A stretch of 64,000 nucleotides of DNA from Hyphomicrobiales bacterium (GTDB lineage Bacteria > Pseudomonadota > Alphaproteobacteria > Rhizobiales > Rhizobiaceae), in assembly GCA_900466875.1 (NCBI GenBank), contig UBNQ01000011.1, positions 1 through 64,000 of the forward strand. The letters are read 5' to 3'. A program made the position numbers and the translations under genes. The notes beneath the pieces are model-generated. The model did no database searches, was not told where the DNA came from, and saw only the letters and a list, made by a program, of their open reading frames with translations. Below are positions 34,446 through 43,555 of the stretch, in pieces. Positions within the stretch are counted from its first letter, which is position 1; each line of letters begins with the position of its first letter.

Positions 34446-36274
34446 GCACGGCGAGACTGACGGCGGCGCAGGCCATGGTGAAATGGCTTTCGGCGCAGAT
34501 GACAGAGGACGGCGAACGGTTCGTCGATGGCATCTGGGCGATTTTCGGTCACGGCAATGTTGCAGGCCTCGGCGAAGCGTTGCAGAAGGCAGGCAACAGC
34601 CTGCCGACCTGGCGCGGGCAGAACGAACAGACCATGGCGCATGCGGCGATTGCCTATGCCAAGGCGAAGAAACGTCGGCGCGTGCAGGCGGTCACGTCCT
34701 CGATCGGGCCGGGCGCCACCAATATGGTCACGGCGGCCGCACTCGCTCATGTCAACCGTCTGCCGGTTCTGCTGATCCCCGGCGACGTGTTCGCCAACCG
34801 CCGGCCTGACCCGGTGCTGCAGCAGGTGGAGGATTTCGATGATGGCACGGTGTCGGCGAATGACTGCTTTCGCCCGGTCAGCCGTTATTTCGACCGTATC
34901 ACCCGTCCCGAGCAGTTGCTGACAGCCCTGCCACGGGCGTTGCGTGTGATGACCGATCCCGCCAGTTGCGGACCGGTGACGCTTTCTTTCTGCCAGGACG
35001 TTCAGGCCGAGGCTTATGACTGGCCGGATGCCTTTTTCGAGCCAAAAGTCTGGCGCATCCGCCGGCCGGAAGCGGATGCCCGTGATCTCGATGAGGTGGC
35101 GAAACTCATTCGTTCGGCGAAAAATCCCGTCATCGTTGCAGGCGGCGGGGTGATCTATAGCGGTGCGGAACAGGAGCTTGGCGATTTCGCCAGCCGTCAC
35201 GCGATCCCGGTGATAGAAACGCAGGCGGGAAAGTCGGCACTGGCGCAAAGCCATCCGATGAATTTCGGGGCGGCCGGGGTCGATGGTTCGGCTGCCGCCA
35301 ATGCACTCGCCCGCAAGGCCGATCTGGTGATCGGCATCGGCACGCGCTTTCAGGATTTCACTACGGGATCGTGGTCGCTGTTCGAGGCAAAGGACCGCAA
35401 ACTCGTTTCGATCAATGTTCAGGCCTATGACGCCGACAAGCATGGCGCGATCGGTCTGGTTGCCGATGCCAGGGTGGCGTTGACGGCGTTGGTGGAGAAA
35501 CTTGGCGGACATCGCGCGTCCGAACCGGATCTTGCATCCCGCAAGGAATGGCTCGCGGCTGTAGACCGTCATTGCGCTGCACCGTCGCAGGATGGCCTGC
35601 CGTCCGATGCGCAGGTGATCGGGGCGGTACAGCGGGCAACCGGCGAAGACGCGATCGCCATGTGTGCGGCGGGCACGATGCCGGGCGCTTTGAAACTGCT
35701 GTGGCAACCGAGCCAGGGCGGCTATCACATGGAATACGGTTATTCCTGCATGGGGTACGAGATCGCCGGCGCCATGGGGCTGAAGCTGGCGCGACCGGAG
35801 CGCGAGGTGATCTGCTTCGTCGGCGACGGTTCCTACATGATGGCCAATTCGGAGCTGGCGACGGCAGTCATGCGCCGGGTGCCGTTCACGGTCGTCCTGA
35901 CCGACAACCGGGGTTATGGCTGCATCAACCGGCTTCAGCGCGGTACCGGCGGAGAGGCGTTCAACAATCTCTACAAGGACTGCAATATCGAGCAGCAGCC
36001 GGATATCGATTTCGTCGCTCATGCCTCCGCGATGGGGGCAGCTGCCGTCAAGGCGAAGGATATCGGCGACCTCGAGGCGCAGATCGCGGCGGCCCGCACC
36101 CGCGATATCCCGACCGTCATCGTCATCGACACTGACCCGACCGACGGTCCGGGCTTCGGCGATGCCGGCCATTGGTGGGACGTTGCCGTGCCGGAAATCG
36201 GCACGACCGACAAGCTGAAAGAAGCCTATGCGCGCTATCTGACAAGCGCTGCCAGGCAGAACACCGTGAATTGA
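34442..36274 (+). CDS. iolD: 3D-(3,5/4)-trihydroxycyclohexane-1,2-dione hydrolase
   Basis: This 610-residue thiamine-diphosphate enzyme opens the ring of the diketo-inositol derivative. It has the catalytic Glu in [17 protein letters not shown] and the ThDP/Mg motif [33 protein letters not shown] (about 461-493), including GDG...N. Length fits IolD. It is translationally coupled to iolC (ATGA), and iolE follows 10 bases later. Confidence 0.95.
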   Translation: MSTARLTAAQAMVKWLSAQMTEDGERFVDGIWAIFGHGNVAGLGEALQKAGNSLPTWRGQNEQTMAHAAIAYAKAKKRRRVQAVTSSIGPGATNMVTAAALAHVNRLPVLLIPGDVFANRRPDPVLQQVEDFDDGTVSANDCFRPVSRYFDRITRPEQLLTALPRALRVMTDPASCGPVTLSFCQDVQAEAYDWPDAFFEPKVWRIRRPEADARDLDEVAKLIRSAKNPVIVAGGGVIYSGAEQELGDFASRHAIPVIETQAGKSALAQSHPMNFGAAGVDGSAAANALARKADLVIGIGTRFQDFTTGSWSLFEAKDRKLVSINVQAYDADKHGAIGLVADARVALTALVEKLGGHRASEPDLASRKEWLAAVDRHCAAPSQDGLPSDAQVIGAVQRATGEDAIAMCAAGTMPGALKLLWQPSQGGYHMEYGYSCMGYEIAGAMGLKLARPEREVICFVGDGSYMMANSELATAVMRRVPFTVVLTDNRGYGCINRLQRGTGGEAFNNLYKDCNIEQQPDIDFVAHASAMGAAAVKAKDIGDLEAQIAAARTRDIPTVIVIDTDPTDGPGFGDAGHWWDVAVPEIGTTDKLKEAYARYLTSAARQNTVN

Positions 36275-36284
36275 GGAACAAGAG

Positions 36285-37181
36285 ATGATCCGCTTCGGCA
36301 CCAACCCCATCGCCTGGGCCAATGACGACGACCAGAGCCTCGGCGCCAATATTCCGACCGAACAAATACTTCTCGAGGCGAGCCAGATCGGCTTCGACGG
36401 CATCGAAAACGGCCATCGCTGGCCGGACGAGCCGGGGGCGCTGAAGCAGCTTCTCGGCTCCCACGGTCTTGCCTTCGTTTCCGGCTGGTATTCGCTCAAC
36501 CTGCTCACCCAGTCTGTCGAGGCGGAAAAGGCGGCGATCCAGCCGCATCTCGACAAGCTCAAGCACAATGGTTGCACGGTCTGCATTGCCTGCGAAACAT
36601 CGAACAGCGTGCAGGGCCTGCAGGCGCCGTTGTCTGAGAGCCCCGTATTGTCGGAGGCGGAGATGAAGGCGTTCGGCGCTAAGGTGGAGGCACTTGCGGC
36701 GTTCACTGCGAGCCAGGGCATCAAGCTCGTCTACCATCACCACATGGGAACCGTTGTCGAAACGCCGGAAGAGATCGATGCGTTCATGGCGGCGACCGGT
36801 CCCGAGACGCAATTGCTGTTCGATGCCGGCCATTGTTATTTCGGCAGCAACGGGCGTGATCCCGCACCGATCCTGTCGCGTTATATCGATCGGGTCGGGC
36901 ATTTCCATGCCAAGAACGTACGCCCGCAGATCATGCGACGGGTGCGCGAGGAGGGACTGTCCTTCATGGACGGCGTGCGCGCCGGGGTGTTCACCGTACC
37001 AGGAGACAAGGAGGGGGGCGTCGAATTCGAACCGCTGCTGCAGATCCTCGAAGATGCCGGTTATCACGGCTGGATCGTCATCGAGGCGGAGCAGGATCCG
37101 GATGTGCGCAATCCCTTCGAATACCAGTCGCTCGGCCTGAAGACCTTGAAGGCCGCGGCCGCAAGGGTCGGTCTCGTCTGA
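36285..37181 (+). CDS. iolE: myo-inosose-2 dehydratase
   Basis: This 298-residue TIM-barrel dehydratase removes water from 2-keto-myo-inositol. Family landmarks are the start [16 protein letters not shown], the metal-binding region [30 protein letters not shown] and [10 protein letters not shown], and [11 protein letters not shown] with the final metal-binding Glu. AGGAACAAGAG precedes ATG 36285. It is the fourth gene of the operon. Confidence 0.95.
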   Translation: MIRFGTNPIAWANDDDQSLGANIPTEQILLEASQIGFDGIENGHRWPDEPGALKQLLGSHGLAFVSGWYSLNLLTQSVEAEKAAIQPHLDKLKHNGCTVCIACETSNSVQGLQAPLSESPVLSEAEMKAFGAKVEALAAFTASQGIKLVYHHHMGTVVETPEEIDAFMAATGPETQLLFDAGHCYFGSNGRDPAPILSRYIDRVGHFHAKNVRPQIMRRVREEGLSFMDGVRAGVFTVPGDKEGGVEFEPLLQILEDAGYHGWIVIEAEQDPDVRNPFEYQSLGLKTLKAAAARVGLV

Positions 37182-37201
37182 GGACATAGCAGGAGTTTTC
37201 G

Positions 37202-37999
37202 ATGCCCAATCTTCTTCATCGACCTTTCGGCAATCACGGCAAGGTTCACCAGATCACGCCCGCTTCGGCCGGCTGGCGATATGTCGGCTTCTCGCTCTAC
37301 CGGTTGCGGGCGGGCGAGACGGCGGCGGAGACGACGGGTGATCGCGAGGTCATCCTGGTGATGGTCGAGGGCAAGGCAGTGCTTCAGGGAGCAGGGCGCG
37401 ACTGGGGCGTGCTGGGCGACCGGATGAGCGTCTTCGAACGGACGCCGCCGCATTGCCTCTACCTGCCCGATGGCAGCGATTGGAAGGCGGTGGCAGAGAC
37501 CGATTGCGTGATCGCGGTCTGCTCCGCGCCTGGCAAGAGAGGTCACGAGGCGCGCCGCATCGGGCCGGACGGCATCACGCTGACGCAGCGCGGCGAGGGG
37601 ACCAACACCCGTTACATCAACAATATCGCGATGGAGAACGAGGATTATTGCGACAGTCTTCTGGTGACGGAAGTGTTCACGCCGGCCGGCCATTGGTCGA
37701 GCTATCCGAGCCACCGCCACGACGAGGACGATTTTCCGCGGATCACCTATCTGGAAGAGACCTATTACCACCGGATCAATCCGGCCGACGGGTTCGGCAT
37801 CCAAAGGGTCTATACCGATGACCTGCAACTGAACGAGACGATGGCGGTGCATGACGGAGACGTGGTCTGCGTGCCGCGCGGGCATCACCCCTGCGGCGCG
37901 CCGCATGGTTTCGAGATGTATTATCTCAACGTGATGGCCGGTCCTTTGCGGAAATGGCGGTTCGTCGCCGCACCACCCGTGGAACACCTGATGCGCTGA
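37202..37999 (+). CDS. iolB: 5-deoxy-glucuronate isomerase
   Basis: This 265-residue bicupin converts 5-deoxy-D-glucuronate to 2-deoxy-5-keto-D-gluconate. Metal ligands lie in SSYPSHRHDEDDFPRITYLEETYYHRINP, and the C-terminal PRGHHPCGAPHGFEMYYLNVMAGPLRKW is diagnostic for IolB. AGCAGGAG precedes ATG 37202. It ends the operon; iolA is not present here. Confidence 0.94.
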   Translation: MPNLLHRPFGNHGKVHQITPASAGWRYVGFSLYRLRAGETAAETTGDREVILVMVEGKAVLQGAGRDWGVLGDRMSVFERTPPHCLYLPDGSDWKAVAETDCVIAVCSAPGKRGHEARRIGPDGITLTQRGEGTNTRYINNIAMENEDYCDSLLVTEVFTPAGHWSSYPSHRHDEDDFPRITYLEETYYHRINPADGFGIQRVYTDDLQLNETMAVHDGDVVCVPRGHHPCGAPHGFEMYYLNVMAGPLRKWRFVAAPPVEHLMR

Positions 38000-38102
38000 C
38001 TGCGAATGAGCCAATAGGCCACGAATAGCAAGCGATGGAGCCGGGCACTCCTTTGGAAACCGATCTGACCTTGACCTGGCCGCTGTCTACGCGGCAAAGG
38101 CT

Positions 38103-38891
38103 TTAGCCGCTGAAGCCCAGGCTTTTCGAGGCCATCTGTCCGGCATCCAGCAGCATTCGGACATAGGTGGATTTGCGTGCGGGGTCGAAGCGGAACAGCG
38201 GGAATGAAATGCTGATTGCTGCGATCGATTTTCCCAGATGATCGCGGATCGGCACGGCCATACAGCGCACGCCCACCTCGCTTTCCTCCAGTTCCTCCGA
38301 ATAGCCATCCTCGCGGATACGGATCAGTTGTTCGCGCAAGGTCTCCACGTCGGTGATCGTTTTCGGCGCCAGTTTTTCGAAGGACATTTTCGAAAGCCGC
38401 TCGGAGATCTCGGTTTCGTCGCGGAAGGCCAGAAGCGCCTTGCCCAGCGACGTGCTGTGAAGCGGGTTCCGCTTGCCGAGCGGAGAATTCATCGAGAGGC
38501 TGTAGGCGCTGTCGTATTTGTGGATATAGGCCACGCGCTGTTCGCGTTCGTCCATCACACCCAGATTGATCGATTCTCCGGTCTCCCGCGAGAGCATGCC
38601 CATGGCGCGGTCGGCGACCTGCAGCAGATGGGTCTGGCCACGCAGGGTGCGCGCGCCCAGCCCGAACAGTTTGAGGGTCAGCCGGTATTTTTCCGTTTCC
38701 TCTTCCTGCTCGGCGTAACCGAGATCGACCATCGTCTGCAGCAGTCGATGGGTGGTGGCTTTTGAGGTCATGGCGCGCTGGGCGATGTCGCCAAGGCTGG
38801 AGCGGCCTTCTTCCGCCAATGTTTCAAGAACCGAAAAGACTTTCAGGACCGCAGCGACATTGTCAGATTTGTTACGCGAGGTGTCGGACAT
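38103..38891 (-). CDS. IclR family transcriptional regulator
   Basis: This 262-residue regulator has an N-terminal winged helix (about 10-70: NVAAVLKVFSVLETLAEEGRSSLGDIAQRAMTSKATTHRLLQTMVDLGYA) and a GAF-like effector domain (about 85-255, with GLGARTL and VRCMAVPIRDHLGKSIAAISISFP). It is divergent from the GH105-GH4-ABC operon and most like KdgR-type regulators of pectin catabolism. Matching 12-bp inverted elements lie at both edges of the divergent region (38917-38928, 39072-39083), candidate operators. The effector is probably a pectin breakdown product, by context only. Confidence 0.9.
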   Translation of the reverse strand: MSDTSRNKSDNVAAVLKVFSVLETLAEEGRSSLGDIAQRAMTSKATTHRLLQTMVDLGYAEQEEETEKYRLTLKLFGLGARTLRGQTHLLQVADRAMGMLSRETGESINLGVMDEREQRVAYIHKYDSAYSLSMNSPLGKRNPLHSTSLGKALLAFRDETEISERLSKMSFEKLAPKTITDVETLREQLIRIREDGYSEELEESEVGVRCMAVPIRDHLGKSIAAISISFPLFRFDPARKSTYVRMLLDAGQMASKSLGFSG

Positions 38892-38916
38892 TTATCGCTC
38901 CAAAAAAATAGAACTG

Positions 38917-38928
38917 CATTCTGAAAAT
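38917..38928 (-). promoter_or_regulatory. IclR operator candidate, regulator side
   Basis: CATTCTGAAAAT is the exact reverse complement of ATTTTCAGAATG at 39072-39083 on the other side of the divergent promoter region. It lies 26 bases upstream of the iclR-family start, suggesting autoregulation. Confidence 0.5.
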
Positions 38929-39071
38929 ATTGTCACGCGTTGTCAAGTCGCGCCAAACATCGATAATATGCGGTGAAATCAGCGGAAAACCTATAGTCCT
39001 TGCGGTTTGAAAGGTTTGGCTCGATAATTCCTGAGCCCCCATTGCATTTCATTTTTTTGTATGCTTCCTTC

Positions 39072-39098
39072 ATTTTCAGAATGAAATCGCATTCCGAT
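39072..39098 (+). promoter_or_regulatory. IclR operator candidate, GH105 side
   Basis: ATTTTCAGAATG (39072-39083) is the inverted partner of 38917-38928. It overlaps a palindrome GAATG-N6-CATTC (39079-39094). It lies about 50-70 bases before the GH105 start. Confidence 0.5.
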
Positions 39099-39144
39099 TT
39101 CGTGATCGGGCAAGGAGACCCGGCAGTACTGGAGGGATCTGGCT

Positions 39145-40269
39145 TTGACTATGCATGCGCTGCTGCGGCAGAAGAGTTTTGTTGCGCCCAGACAGGATGT
39201 CGTTGGCCTGATCCAGCGGCTGGCCGACAATCTCGTTGCCATAGAGGACAAGACGGGCGAATTCCTGCTGCGTCTGGAAGACGGACGGGTGATCGACACC
39301 AAGGGCTGGGCCGGCTGGGAATGGACCCACGGCATCGGACTCTACGGTCTCTTCAATTACTGGCAGCAGACCGGCGACCAAAAGGCGCTCGACATTATCA
39401 CGTCTTGGTTCGATGCTCGTCTTGCCGAAGGCACTCCGACCAAGAACGTCAACACCGTCTGCCCGTTCCTGACGCTTGCATGCCTTTATGAGCTCAATCC
39501 CAATCCCGCCTGGAAGCCCTATCTGGAAACCTGGGCGGAATGGGTGATGCACGAAATGCCGCGCACGAGCGAAGGCGGCATCCAGCACATCGTCTACAAC
39601 AACGTCAATCATCAGCAGATGTGGGATGACACGCTGATGATGAGCGTCATGCCGCTCGCCAAGATCGGCCTGCTGCTCAACAAGCCGGAATATGTGGAAG
39701 AGGCGAAATACCAGTTCCTCATCCACACCCAGTATCTGGCCGACCGGAAGACCGGCCTGTGGTTCCATGGCTGGACCTTCGAGGACAAGCACAATTTTGC
39801 AGAGGCGCTGTGGGCGCGTGGCAATTCGTGGATCACGATTGCCATTCCGGAATTTCTCGACCTGCTCGACCTGCCGGAAGGCGATGCCTTCCGCCGTCAC
39901 CTGATTTCGACGCTGAAGCGCCAGGCGGAAACGCTGGCAGAGCATCAGTCGTCCTCCGGGCTCTGGCACACGCTGATCAATGACCCGCAGAGCTATGTGG
40001 AATCCTCGGCGGCTGCCGGCTTCGGCTACGGGCTGATGAAGGCCGTGCGCAAGCGCTATCTCGGGCCGGAATACCTGGCCGTTGCGGAGCGTGCCGTGCA
40101 GGGCGTGATCGGCCATATCGATGCGGCCGGCGAGTTGCAGAACACGTCCTTCGGCACGGCCATGGGGGCCGATCTCGATTATTACCGCCAGATCAAGCTG
40201 ACGGCGATGCCCTATGGACAGGCGATGGCGATCCTCTGCCTGTCGGAATATTTGCGTTCCTACATTTAA
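39145..40269 (+). CDS. GH88/GH105 unsaturated uronyl hydrolase
   Basis: This 374-residue (alpha/alpha)6-barrel glycoside hydrolase of the YteR/YesR family removes unsaturated galacturonic acid from pectin lyase products. The catalytic Asp pair is D161-D162 in NVNHQQMWDDTLMM; other family motifs are GWAGWEWTHGIGLYGLF and FAEALWARGNSWITIAIPEF. It has no signal peptide, so it acts in the cytoplasm after uptake. The start is TTG 39145 (GGAGGG 8 bases upstream) or ATG 39151. It is the first gene of the pectin operon. Confidence 0.9.
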   Translation: MTMHALLRQKSFVAPRQDVVGLIQRLADNLVAIEDKTGEFLLRLEDGRVIDTKGWAGWEWTHGIGLYGLFNYWQQTGDQKALDIITSWFDARLAEGTPTKNVNTVCPFLTLACLYELNPNPAWKPYLETWAEWVMHEMPRTSEGGIQHIVYNNVNHQQMWDDTLMMSVMPLAKIGLLLNKPEYVEEAKYQFLIHTQYLADRKTGLWFHGWTFEDKHNFAEALWARGNSWITIAIPEFLDLLDLPEGDAFRRHLISTLKRQAETLAEHQSSSGLWHTLINDPQSYVESSAAAGFGYGLMKAVRKRYLGPEYLAVAERAVQGVIGHIDAAGELQNTSFGTAMGADLDYYRQIKLTAMPYGQAMAILCLSEYLRSYI

Positions 40270-40276
40270 CGATCCT

Positions 40277-40295
40277 CCCGGGTTATCCGGGTTTT
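40277..40295 (+). terminator. short hairpin with T-run after GH105
   Basis: CCCGG, loop GTTAT, CCGGG, then TTTT, 8 bases after the GH105 stop. The short stem suggests partial termination, allowing higher expression of the first gene. Confidence 0.45.
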
Positions 40296-40311
40296 CATGA
40301 CCTTGTGATGC

Positions 40312-40331
40312 GTCCGGCGCTTGCGCCGGAC
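40312..40331 (+). other. intercistronic GC-rich hairpin
   Basis: GTCCGGCGC-TT-GCGCCGGAC, a perfect stem in the 95-base gap between GH105 and GH4. It is likely an mRNA stability or processing element. Confidence 0.45.
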
Positions 40332-40364
40332 CGGTGTACGCTGCCCTTTTAGGAGGAGGAAAGC

Positions 40365-41759
40365 ATGCCTTCGCACTCTGTTTCCGAAATCACCTTAGCT
40401 TATATCGGCGGCGGCTCTCTGAACTGGGCCCAAGTGCTGATGGCCGATATGGTGCATGACCGCAGCCTGGCGGGTGAAATCCGACTGTTCGATCTCAATC
40501 TCGAAGCCGCACAGCGGAATGCGGCGATCGGCAATCGCCTGTCGCAAGCCCATGGGCTTTCAATTCGCTACACTGCCAGCGAAACCATCGCCTCGGCCCT
40601 CAAGGGCGTGGACTTTGTCATCGTTTCGATCCTGCCGGGTTCGTTCGACGACATGGCCAAGGATATCGAACTGCCTGAGGCAGAGGGCATTCTCCAGTCC
40701 GTGGGCGATACGGTGGGCCCTGGGGGGCTGGTGCGCGCCATGCGGGCGATCCCGGCCATGGCGGAGATCGCCGAAGCAATCCGCACTTATGCGCCCAAGG
40801 CTTTTGTCTGCAATCTCACCAACCCGATGTCGGTGCTGACCGGCGCGCTTTACGCGGCTTTCCCAGATATCAGGGCCTGGGGCGAATGCCACGAGGTCAC
40901 CAAACTGCGCCACATCATCGCCTGGCTCGCCAATCGGGCGGAAGGCTCGATCCGCTACGGTTTTCGCGATGTGCAGGTCAATGTACTTGGCATCAACCAC
41001 TTTACCTGGGTCGACCGCGCCTTCGTGGGCGGCCGCGACTGGCTGCCGGACTATCTCAGCTTCGCGGCGGAAAATCGCGAAAAGGGCTGGCGGGCGGTGC
41101 CGCTCGATCCGGCCGATGAATTCCAGCGCTATTTCGAGGACATCAACAGGGTCAAGTTCGATCTTGCGTCGCGCTTCGGCATTGCCGCTGCGGCGGGAGA
41201 CCGGCATCTTGCCGAATTCCTGCCTTCAAGCTGGTATCTGAGCCGTTCGGCCGAATGGGGTTTCGGTCTCACGCCGGTGGACTGGCGCCGCCGCGACCAG
41301 GCCAAGCGGCGGGAGGATGCACGCGCCGCCGAAGCCGCCAACGGAGTTCCATCGCTGCGGGCCGTATCGGAAGAGGCCCTGGTTGGGCAGATCCGCGCGC
41401 TGACCCGCGGCGAGACGCTGATCGTCAATGCCAACATGCCCAATACCGGACAGATGGAAGGTTTGGCGCCGGGAACCGTCGTCGAGACCAATGTCCTGTT
41501 TTCCGGTCACGGGGTGCGCCCGGTCCATGCCGGCCGGTTGCCGGCCGCGGTCGAGGCCCTGGTGAAACCGCATGCCGAGCGCCAGAACGCCGTGTTGAAA
41601 GCGGTGCTTGCCGGCGATGGCGTAACGCTCGAAGGCCTGTTCCTTTCCGACCCGCTGGTCACGCCACTGGGTCAGGACCGCGCCGCAAAACTGTTCCGAA
41701 CCATGGTTGCCGCGACTGCCGCACGCCTGCCGGAAAACTTGAGGAGGCTTTCTGCATGA
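40365..41759 (+). CDS. GH4 glycoside hydrolase, probable alpha-galacturonidase
   Basis: This 464-residue NAD- and metal-dependent family 4 hydrolase has the NAD loop AYIGGGSLNW (12-21), NLTNP (150-154), and the metal/active-site motif CHEV (175-178, WGECHEVTK), followed by LGINHFTW. The CHEV signature has been reported for alpha-galacturonidases (LplD type), which fits the neighbouring GH105 enzyme and importer. Many databases label such proteins alpha-glucosidase/galactosidase. AGGAGGAGG precedes ATG 40365; the stop overlaps the next permease start (ATGA). Confidence 0.88.
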   Translation: MPSHSVSEITLAYIGGGSLNWAQVLMADMVHDRSLAGEIRLFDLNLEAAQRNAAIGNRLSQAHGLSIRYTASETIASALKGVDFVIVSILPGSFDDMAKDIELPEAEGILQSVGDTVGPGGLVRAMRAIPAMAEIAEAIRTYAPKAFVCNLTNPMSVLTGALYAAFPDIRAWGECHEVTKLRHIIAWLANRAEGSIRYGFRDVQVNVLGINHFTWVDRAFVGGRDWLPDYLSFAAENREKGWRAVPLDPADEFQRYFEDINRVKFDLASRFGIAAAAGDRHLAEFLPSSWYLSRSAEWGFGLTPVDWRRRDQAKRREDARAAEAANGVPSLRAVSEEALVGQIRALTRGETLIVNANMPNTGQMEGLAPGTVVETNVLFSGHGVRPVHAGRLPAAVEALVKPHAERQNAVLKAVLAGDGVTLEGLFLSDPLVTPLGQDRAAKLFRTMVAATAARLPENLRRLSA

Positions 41760-42640
41760 GTGGCGACAGTCGACTTCTCGGCTTCTGGTATGTTCTGCCG
41801 TACCTGATCGGCCTCCTGGTTTTCACGGCCATCCCGTTTCTCGGATCGCTCTACCTGTCGTTCACCGATTACCGGCTGATGCAGGGCATGGATTTTGTCG
41901 GACTGCAAAACTACACCGACATTCTGACCAGCGACCGCACGTTCACACGCTCATTCAAGGTGACGATGCTTTTTGTGGCGCTGACCGTGCCGTTGAAACT
42001 GGCGTTCGCGCTTTTTATCGCCAGCATCCTCAACGCCAAGCTCAAGGGCATCGGCTTTTTTCGCACCGCCTATTACGTGCCTTCCATCCTGGGCGGCTCG
42101 ATCGCTGTCGCGGTTTTGTGGCGCTACATGTTTGCCGATGTCGGCATGGTCAACATGATTTTGACCGGGCTCGGTTTCAAAGCCATCAACTGGTTCGGCA
42201 ATCCCGGTACGGCGCTGTTCACCATCACGATCCTGCGCCTGTGGCAGTTCGGCTCCGCCATGGTGATCTTCCTGGCCGCGCTTCAGTCGATCGACAAGTC
42301 GCTTTACGAGGCGGCGGCCATCGATGGTGCAAAACCGTGGAGGGCATTCTTCGCCGTGACCCTGCCGCTTCTGACGCCCGTGATCTTCTTCAATCTGATC
42401 ATGCAGATGGTTCAGGCCTTCCAGGAGTTCAACGGACCTTATGTCATCACCGGCGGCGGCCCTCTGAAATCCACCTATCTGCTGCCGCTGTACATCTATG
42501 AAATGGCCTTCAAGAAATTCGACATGGGTTATGCCTCCGCCATCGCCTGGGTGCTGTTCGCAGTCATCATGGTGCTGACGCTGCTCGCCTTCTGGTCGTC
42601 GAAATACTGGGTCTATTACGCCGGCGACAAGAGGAGCTGA
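41756..42640 (+). CDS. sugar ABC transporter permease (MalF/UgpA type)
   Basis: This 294-residue inner-membrane permease has six hydrophobic segments and the EAA loop EAAAIDGAKPWRAFFAVTLPLLTPVIFF (about 183-210) that contacts the ATPase. ATG 41756 overlaps the GH4 stop; a longer frame running back to 41255 inside the GH4 gene is rejected. With the next three genes it forms a complete CUT1 importer, by context for oligogalacturonide or rhamnogalacturonide fragments. Confidence 0.92.
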   Translation: MSGDSRLLGFWYVLPYLIGLLVFTAIPFLGSLYLSFTDYRLMQGMDFVGLQNYTDILTSDRTFTRSFKVTMLFVALTVPLKLAFALFIASILNAKLKGIGFFRTAYYVPSILGGSIAVAVLWRYMFADVGMVNMILTGLGFKAINWFGNPGTALFTITILRLWQFGSAMVIFLAALQSIDKSLYEAAAIDGAKPWRAFFAVTLPLLTPVIFFNLIMQMVQAFQEFNGPYVITGGGPLKSTYLLPLYIYEMAFKKFDMGYASAIAWVLFAVIMVLTLLAFWSSKYWVYYAGDKRS

Positions 42641-42642
42641 CC

Positions 42643-43551
42643 ATGAGTGACAGTATCATTCACTCCGACGACAAGGCCTTCGAAGAGGCCCAAAAGTATC
42701 TCGCTGTGCAAAAGCGCCGGCAAAACATCACGCTTGCTATCCGCTACACCATCCTGACGGTCGTTGGCCTCATCATGCTGTATCCGCTGTTCTGGCTGAT
42801 TGGCGCGAGTTTCATGACCAATGAGGAAATTTTCGGCAGCGCCGGTTTCATGCCAGCCAACCCGGTCATGGACGGTTATATCGAAGGCTGGCAGACCTCG
42901 ACGCCCTACACATTCGGCCGCTTCTTCTGGAACACGTTCCTGATCATTGCGCCGAAGACGATCTGCACGGTGATTTCCTGCACGGTGGTCGCCTACGGGT
43001 TTGCCCGTTTCGACTTTCCCGGCAAGAAGATCCTGTTTGCCGCAGTGATCGGCACGCTGCTTCTGCCGAACGTGGTTACCCGCATCCCGCAATATATGCT
43101 CTTCAACGAACTTGGCTGGCTCGACAGCTACCTGCCGCTGTGGGTGCCGTCCGCTTTTGCCGGCGATGCCTTCTTCGTCTTCCTGCTGCTGCAGTTCCTG
43201 CGATCAATTCCGCGTGACATGGAAGAAGCGGCCCGCGTGGACGGCGCCACCAGCTTCCAGGCGCTGATCTATGTGGTCGTACCGATGCTGGTGCCGGCGA
43301 TGATCTCGGTTGGACTGTTCCAGTTCATGTGGACCATGGACGATTTTCTCGGTCCGTTGATCTACATCTCCTCGGTTGAAAAATTTCCTGTTTCACTGGC
43401 TCTCAAACTGTCGATCGATACCGCTGAATCATTCGAGTGGAACCGTATCCTTGCCATGTCAGTGCTGACGCTTCTGCCGTCGTTGCTGGTGTTCTTCATG
43501 TCTCAGAAATACTTCGTCGAAGGCATCTCTGCCGGCGGCGTAAAGGGGTAA
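42643..43551 (+). CDS. sugar ABC transporter permease (MalG/UgpE type)
   Basis: This 302-residue second permease subunit has six hydrophobic segments; the EAA motif is MEEAARVDGATSFQALIYVVVPMLVPA (about 194-220). The N-terminal soluble stretch of about 30 residues precedes the first helix. It starts 2 bases after the previous stop behind GAGGAGCTG, and the ATPase gene follows 4 bases after its end. Confidence 0.92.
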   Translation: MSDSIIHSDDKAFEEAQKYLAVQKRRQNITLAIRYTILTVVGLIMLYPLFWLIGASFMTNEEIFGSAGFMPANPVMDGYIEGWQTSTPYTFGRFFWNTFLIIAPKTICTVISCTVVAYGFARFDFPGKKILFAAVIGTLLLPNVVTRIPQYMLFNELGWLDSYLPLWVPSAFAGDAFFVFLLLQFLRSIPRDMEEAARVDGATSFQALIYVVVPMLVPAMISVGLFQFMWTMDDFLGPLIYISSVEKFPVSLALKLSIDTAESFEWNRILAMSVLTLLPSLLVFFMSQKYFVEGISAGGVKG

Positions 43552-43555
43552 TCCA

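Noticed and set aside
34382-36724. 780-codon minus-strand frame opposite iolD/iolE
   Set aside because: It is an antisense shadow of GC-rich coding sequence; iolD and iolE are unmistakable on the plus strand.
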